NCBI GenBank assembly: GCA_022839525.1
Contig: JALHET010000176.1
Span: 1 to 9,386, forward strand
Source: Lentisphaerota bacterium
GTDB taxonomy: Bacteria > Verrucomicrobiota > Kiritimatiellia > RFP12 > UBA1067
DNA: 9,386 bases
Direction: 5' to 3'
In this document: positions 6,881 through 9,386 of the stretch, in pieces
Layout: every line of letters starts with the position of its first letter
Position numbering within the stretch: the stretch's first letter is position 1
Program-made: the position numbers and the translations under genes
The notes under the pieces: generated by a model
Databases searched by the model: none
What the model saw: the letters and a program-made list of their open reading frames with translations, nothing else
What the model was told of the DNA's origin: nothing

Positions 6881-7075
6881 TTACTTCGCCTCCCGCTCAG
6901 CTTTCACTGTCTTCATGCGCGCGATTTCACGGCGCAGCATACGCATACGGACCGGCTTCTCAATCCCGGCGCCCGACTTGTGCTTGATCCGCAGGTCGTA
7001 GAGTTCCTGCGACCGCTCGCGGATCCGCTGGTCGAGTTCCGCCGCTCCCAGTTCTCTCAATTCTCTTGCTTTCAT
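6881..7075 (-). CDS. rpmC: 50S ribosomal protein L29
   Basis: L29 (uL29) lies at the tunnel exit next to L23 and helps form the docking platform for trigger factor, SRP and SecY. The product is 64 residues, the standard size, predicted to be two antiparallel helices. 'MKARELRELGAAELDQRI' (1-18) is followed by 'ELYDLRIKHKSG' (24-35) and the basic 'RMRMLRREIARMKTV' (43-57). The SD is weak (GGA 4 bases ahead, GGGAG 12 bases ahead), and the gap after the expected rplP stop is 7 bases. The shifted rplP frame would end at a TGA overlapping this ATG. Confidence 0.96.
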   Translation of the reverse strand: MKARELRELGAAELDQRIRERSQELYDLRIKHKSGAGIEKPVRMRMLRREIARMKTVKAEREAK

Positions 7076-7082
7076 CGTTCCG

Positions 7083-7455
7083 CTAGACTCCCGTTACGTT
7101 GCGTGTGACGAGCTGTGTCCGGATGCCGAGCTTCGTGTCCGCCAGGCGCAGACACTCGCGGGCCACGGAATCCGGCACGCCGCCGATCTCGAACAGCAGC
7201 TTGCCGGGCAGGATCACAGCGACCCATAACTCGGGATTGCCCTTTCCGCCGCCCATACGCACTTCGATAGGCTTGCGGGTGACAGGCTTGTCCGGGAAGA
7301 CGGCAGGCTTCAATCTGCGTGTTGGTCAGCCAGCCGCGCTCCAACGCCTTCAGGCCGAACTCGCCGTACGCAAGCTGCGTGCCCGATGTGGCATGCCCCG
7401 CACGGTTACCCTTCGATTGTTTGCGGTGTTTAACCCGCTTAGGCATTAGAGGCAT
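7083..7455 (-). pseudogene. rplP: 50S ribosomal protein L16 gene, frame-shifted with an internal deletion
   Basis: L16 (uL16) organises the A-tRNA site and is normally required for 50S maturation. The start is clear: ATG at 7453-7455 with GGAGG 7 bases ahead, overlapping the rpsC end by 17 bases. Residues 1-52 are normal L16, ending 'TNTQIEACR' at 7300. The family continues with about 17 residues resembling 'xAMTRxxKRxGKxWIR' before 'FPDKP'. Here only one base separates the CGT (Arg) codon from TTC at 7298, where the rest resumes in another frame: '[20 protein letters not shown]' to '[12 protein letters not shown]' and TAG at 7083-7085. From ATG to that stop is 373 bases; adding 50 gives 140 residues, the family length. 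Read without a shift, the frame gives 127 residues that are L16-like only for the first 52 and ends at 7072. Identity is certain; as written it cannot make normal L16. Confidence 0.88.
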
Positions 7456-8116
7456 CTTTTCTCCTCCTCTGACCGCCGGCGCGAACCGGCTGGAAATCAT
7501 CCTTCTTACAGATCCAAACCTTGACGCCGATCAACCCTGCGGTGGTGTATGCCTCGGCAAACCCGTAATCGATGTTCGCGCGCAGCGTGTGCAGCGGGAC
7601 TTTGCCCTGCCTGCTCCACTCCACGCGGGAAATCTCCGCGCCGTTGATGCGTCCGCTGCACCGGATTTTGATGCCGTCCACGCCCATGTCCATCGCAACC
7701 TTCTCGGCGCGTTTCATGGCACGCTTCAGGGCCACGCGGCGTTCGATCTGCTGCGCGATGCTCTCCGCCACAAGCTGCGCGTTCGCATCGGGATCGCGCA
7801 CCTCGTGAATCTCGAGGTAGATCTCTTTGCCGGTCGTCTTCGACAAATCCTGGCGGATCTTGTCAACGTCCTGCCCCTTGCGCCCGATCACGACGCCCGG
7901 GCGGGCGGTGAACAGGTTGATCCGCACGCGGTTCGCGTAACGCTCGATCAGGATTTTCGTGATCGCTGCGCTCTCGAGGCGTTTCTTCACCAACTCACGG
8001 ATCATCATGTCTTCCGACAACAGTTCGCCGAACTGCTTCTTGTTGGCAAACCAACGGCTACGCCACTGCTTGTCAACCGCGATCCGGAACCCAACTGGAT
8101 TTACTTTCTGTCCCAA
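7439..8116 (-). CDS. rpsC: 30S ribosomal protein S3 (TTG start)
   Basis: S3 (uS3) lines the mRNA entry channel, contributes to helicase activity and contacts S14 and S10. The product is 225 residues (E. coli 233). It begins with the near-invariant '[12 protein letters not shown]', and that first codon is TTG (8114-8116). The KH domain has its GxxG loop 'GRKG' at 78-81. Basic residues of the helicase patch are in 'KRAMKRAEK' (131-139). The C-terminal domain '[20 protein letters not shown]' (155-174) and '[12 protein letters not shown]' (191-202) is intact. The very strong SD AAAGGAG, 7 bases upstream, compensates for the weak start codon. The last 17 bases overlap rplP. Confidence 0.97.
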   Translation of the reverse strand: MGQKVNPVGFRIAVDKQWRSRWFANKKQFGELLSEDMMIRELVKKRLESAAITKILIERYANRVRINLFTARPGVVIGRKGQDVDKIRQDLSKTTGKEIYLEIHEVRDPDANAQLVAESIAQQIERRVALKRAMKRAEKVAMDMGVDGIKIRCSGRINGAEISRVEWSRQGKVPLHTLRANIDYGFAEAYTTAGLIGVKVWICKKDDFQPVRAGGQRRRKDASNA

Positions 8117-8123
8117 CGTCTTG

Positions 8124-8130
8124 CTCCTTT
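8124..8130 (-). promoter_or_regulatory. Strong Shine-Dalgarno site for the TTG start of rpsC
   Basis: AAAGGAG on the minus strand, 7 bases before TTG, in the 29-base rplV-rpsC gap. It settles the start: no ATG lies nearby in frame, and the TTG stands exactly where other S3 proteins begin. Confidence 0.85.
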
Positions 8131-8145
8131 AAAAAGCCGCCGGCC

Positions 8146-8481
8146 TCACTGACCGTCGGTCAGGACAACCTTGCAATGACAAAGTCTCTTGGCTATCGGG
8201 CTCGCGCTCCCACGGGCGCGGGGCCAGAACCGGCGCATACGCGTGCCCTCGTCGAACACGCACAAGCTGACCTTGAGCGTGTCCACATCGAGGTTCGCGT
8301 TGTTCCGAGCGTTCGCCATCGCCGACTTGAGCGTCCTGCCCAGAATCAGCGCGGCTTTGCGCGGACTGAATTCAACTACTTTCAGGGCGTCGGCCACGGG
8401 CAACCCCTGACACTTGCGGGCCAGCGGGCGGCCTTTCTGGGCCGACATCCTGACGTTACGGGTAATGGCAGTCACTTCCAT
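8146..8481 (-). CDS. rplV: 50S ribosomal protein L22
   Basis: L22 (uL22) extends a beta-hairpin into the nascent-peptide tunnel, where changes affect macrolide binding and arrest peptides. From the ATG at 8479-8481 the product is 111 residues (E. coli 110). An in-frame TTG three codons earlier would leave no room for the SD (GGAG at 8491-8494), whereas the ATG has 9 bases of spacing. 'AITRNVRMSAQKGRPLARK' (5-23) and 'ALILGRTLKSAMANARNN' (44-61) are typical. The tunnel hairpin is about 79-97 ('GTRMRRFWPRARGSASPIA'), with a Trp where many homologues have Arg. The tail 'CHCKVVLTDGQ' is a divergent form of the usual 'SHITVVV' strand. Confidence 0.96.
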   Translation of the reverse strand: MEVTAITRNVRMSAQKGRPLARKCQGLPVADALKVVEFSPRKAALILGRTLKSAMANARNNANLDVDTLKVSLCVFDEGTRMRRFWPRARGSASPIAKRLCHCKVVLTDGQ

Positions 8482-8495
8482 GATTCTCAACTCCG

Positions 8496-8777
8496 TTATT
8501 TCGCGACCGCTTTGTCCGTATGGACACCGTGCTGCTTGAACGTGCGCGTCGGCGCAAATTCGCCCAGCCGGTGCCCCACCATGTTCTCGGTGATGAAAAT
8601 CGGAACATGCTGCTTGCCGTTGTGAATGGCAAACGTGTGGCCGACAAACTCCGGCAGGATCATTGAACGGCGCGACCAGGTCTTGATCGGCTGCTTCCGG
8701 CCGGACGCATTCATTTTCTCGACTTTCTCGAGCAGGCTCTTTTCTACGTAAGGGCCTTTTTTAATAGACCGTGCCAT
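8496..8777 (-). CDS. rpsS: 30S ribosomal protein S19
   Basis: S19 (uS19) lies in the 30S head, pairs with S13 and forms inter-subunit bridges. At 93 residues it matches the family (about 92). '[19 protein letters not shown]' (1-19), '[24 protein letters not shown]' near 31-54 and '[21 protein letters not shown]' near 58-78 are textbook. It starts three bases after the rplB TAA, with GGAG inside the rplB 3' end as its SD. Type Z S14 and S3, its neighbours in the ribosome head, are encoded in the same unit. Confidence 0.97.
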   Translation of the reverse strand: MARSIKKGPYVEKSLLEKVEKMNASGRKQPIKTWSRRSMILPEFVGHTFAIHNGKQHVPIFITENMVGHRLGEFAPTRTFKQHGVHTDKAVAK

Positions 8778-8780
8778 GCG

Positions 8781-9386
8781 TTACTTTCTCCGCTTCACAA
8801 TATACCTGCTGCTCGTCTTACGGCAGTTGCGCGTCTTTCCGCCCTTCGCCAGCTTGCCCCACGGCGAACGGGGATGACTGCCGCCAGACGTGCGGCCTTC
8901 ACCGCCACCCATCGGATGGTCAACCGGATTCATCGCCACACCGCGCACCGTCGGGCGGATGCCCATCCAGCGCTTGCGGCCAGCCTTGCCCAACTTGATG
9001 CTGCCCCAGTCCGCGTTGCCCACCTGACCGACCGTCGCCATACAGCGGGCGTTGATCAGGCGGATCTCGCCGGACGGAAGGCGCAGCGTTACGAAATTGC
9101 CGTCGCGCGCCATCACCTGGCAGCTGTTGCCCGCCGAACGGCCCAACTTGCCGCCCTGACCGGGAACCAACTCGATATTGTGGACGAAGAGCCCCAGCGG
9201 GATCTGCGCCAGCGGCAACGCGTTGCCGACACTCGGCTCGGCCTCGGCTCCCGCCATCACCGCGTCATTCACCTTGAGCCCGGCGGGAGCAAGGATATAA
9301 CGCTTTTCGCCGTCCACGTATTTCAGCAAAGCAAGGTTGGCGGAACGGTTCGGGTCGTAAGCGATCGCCTCGACCCGGGCAGGGAT
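8781..9386 (-). CDS. rplB: 50S ribosomal protein L2, C-terminal part (start off window)
   Basis: L2 (uL2) is needed for subunit association and sits close to the peptidyl transferase centre. The frame is open to the right edge with no stop, beginning '[20 protein letters not shown]', so the start lies off window. 201 of an expected 270-280 residues are visible; about 72 N-terminal residues are missing. The first ATG inside (9327-9329) is not the real start. The OB fold and SH3-like domain regions are present. The signature '[20 protein letters not shown]' near the C-terminus has Met at the position of the second His of the E. coli sequence, a substitution I recall from other phyla. The tail '[18 protein letters not shown]' is normal. 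It heads the visible operon, with rpsS three bases downstream. Confidence 0.96.
   Translation of the reverse strand: MPARVEAIAYDPNRSANLALLKYVDGEKRYILAPAGLKVNDAVMAGAEAEPSVGNALPLAQIPLGLFVHNIELVPGQGGKLGRSAGNSCQVMARDGNFVTLRLPSGEIRLINARCMATVGQVGNADWGSIKLGKAGRKRWMGIRPTVRGVAMNPVDHPMGGGEGRTSGGSHPRSPWGKLAKGGKTRNCRKTSSRYIVKRRK

Noticed and set aside
6184..6987. Open frame of 267 codons on the plus strand opposite rplN, rpsQ and part of rpmC
   Set aside because: Same cause: it is antisense to three intact, recognisable ribosomal genes.
7319..8152. Open frame of 277 codons on the plus strand opposite rpsC and part of rplP
   Set aside because: It is a shadow of rpsC caused by high GC; nothing in it resembles a known protein.
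8482..8490. TTG start for L22 three codons upstream
   Set aside because: It would sit directly against the GGAG with no spacing; the ATG at 8481 has proper spacing and gives the usual length.
1..9386. CRISPR arrays, tRNA or rRNA genes, insertion sequences, retrons, toxin-antitoxin or defence genes
   Set aside because: I looked for periodic repeats, terminal inverted repeats and telltale protein motifs on both strands and found none. The window is almost fully filled by housekeeping genes.

Overview
The window holds one long minus-strand ribosomal protein operon (the distal S10 operon followed by the spc operon). It faces, tail to tail, the 3' part of an unrelated plus-strand gene. The DNA is GC-rich and coding-dense. 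The bacterial gene order, Shine-Dalgarno (SD) sites before nearly every gene, a zinc-binding (type Z) S14, the absence of an L30 gene and the wording of SecY and L2 (for example SecY 'YMPLRVNYTGVMPIIFAG', L2 '[17 protein letters not shown]') suggest a member of the Planctomycetes-Verrucomicrobia-Chlamydiae group, perhaps Kiritimatiellota or Lentisphaerota. That placement is an inference from remembered family sequences, not a search.

Layout by coordinate. Positions 2-1297 (+) are the C-terminal 431 residues of a large glycoside-hydrolase-like protein whose start lies off the left edge. Positions 1317-1354 form a terminator hairpin with a T-run oriented for that gene. From 1371 to the right edge everything is on the minus strand. 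In transcription order it is rplB (3' part), rpsS, rplV, rpsC, rplP (broken), rpmC, rpsQ, rplN, an 83-base spacer with a possible hairpin, rplX, rplE, rpsN (frame-shifted tail), rpsH, rplF, rplR, rpsE, rplO and secY. The other gaps are -17 to 29 bases, so this is one polycistronic unit whose promoter lies beyond the right edge. The products are large- and small-subunit ribosomal proteins plus the SecYEG channel subunit that docks to the ribosome. No stretch over 300 bases lacks a gene.

Two genes that should be essential are damaged in this sequence. rplP has lost about 50 bases covering the conserved Arg/Gly/Lys-rich segment before 'FPDKP', and the two halves lie in different frames. rpsN carries a tandem TCCC that moves its conserved 'GVTKASW' end out of frame. 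Both junctions would be repaired by skipping one base, and both sit at a CCC-GG sequence. Assembly error, true mutation with intact copies elsewhere, or recoding cannot be told apart from the sequence. I see no CRISPR array, tRNA, rRNA, insertion sequence or defence system here, and apart from these two defects the operon is conventional.
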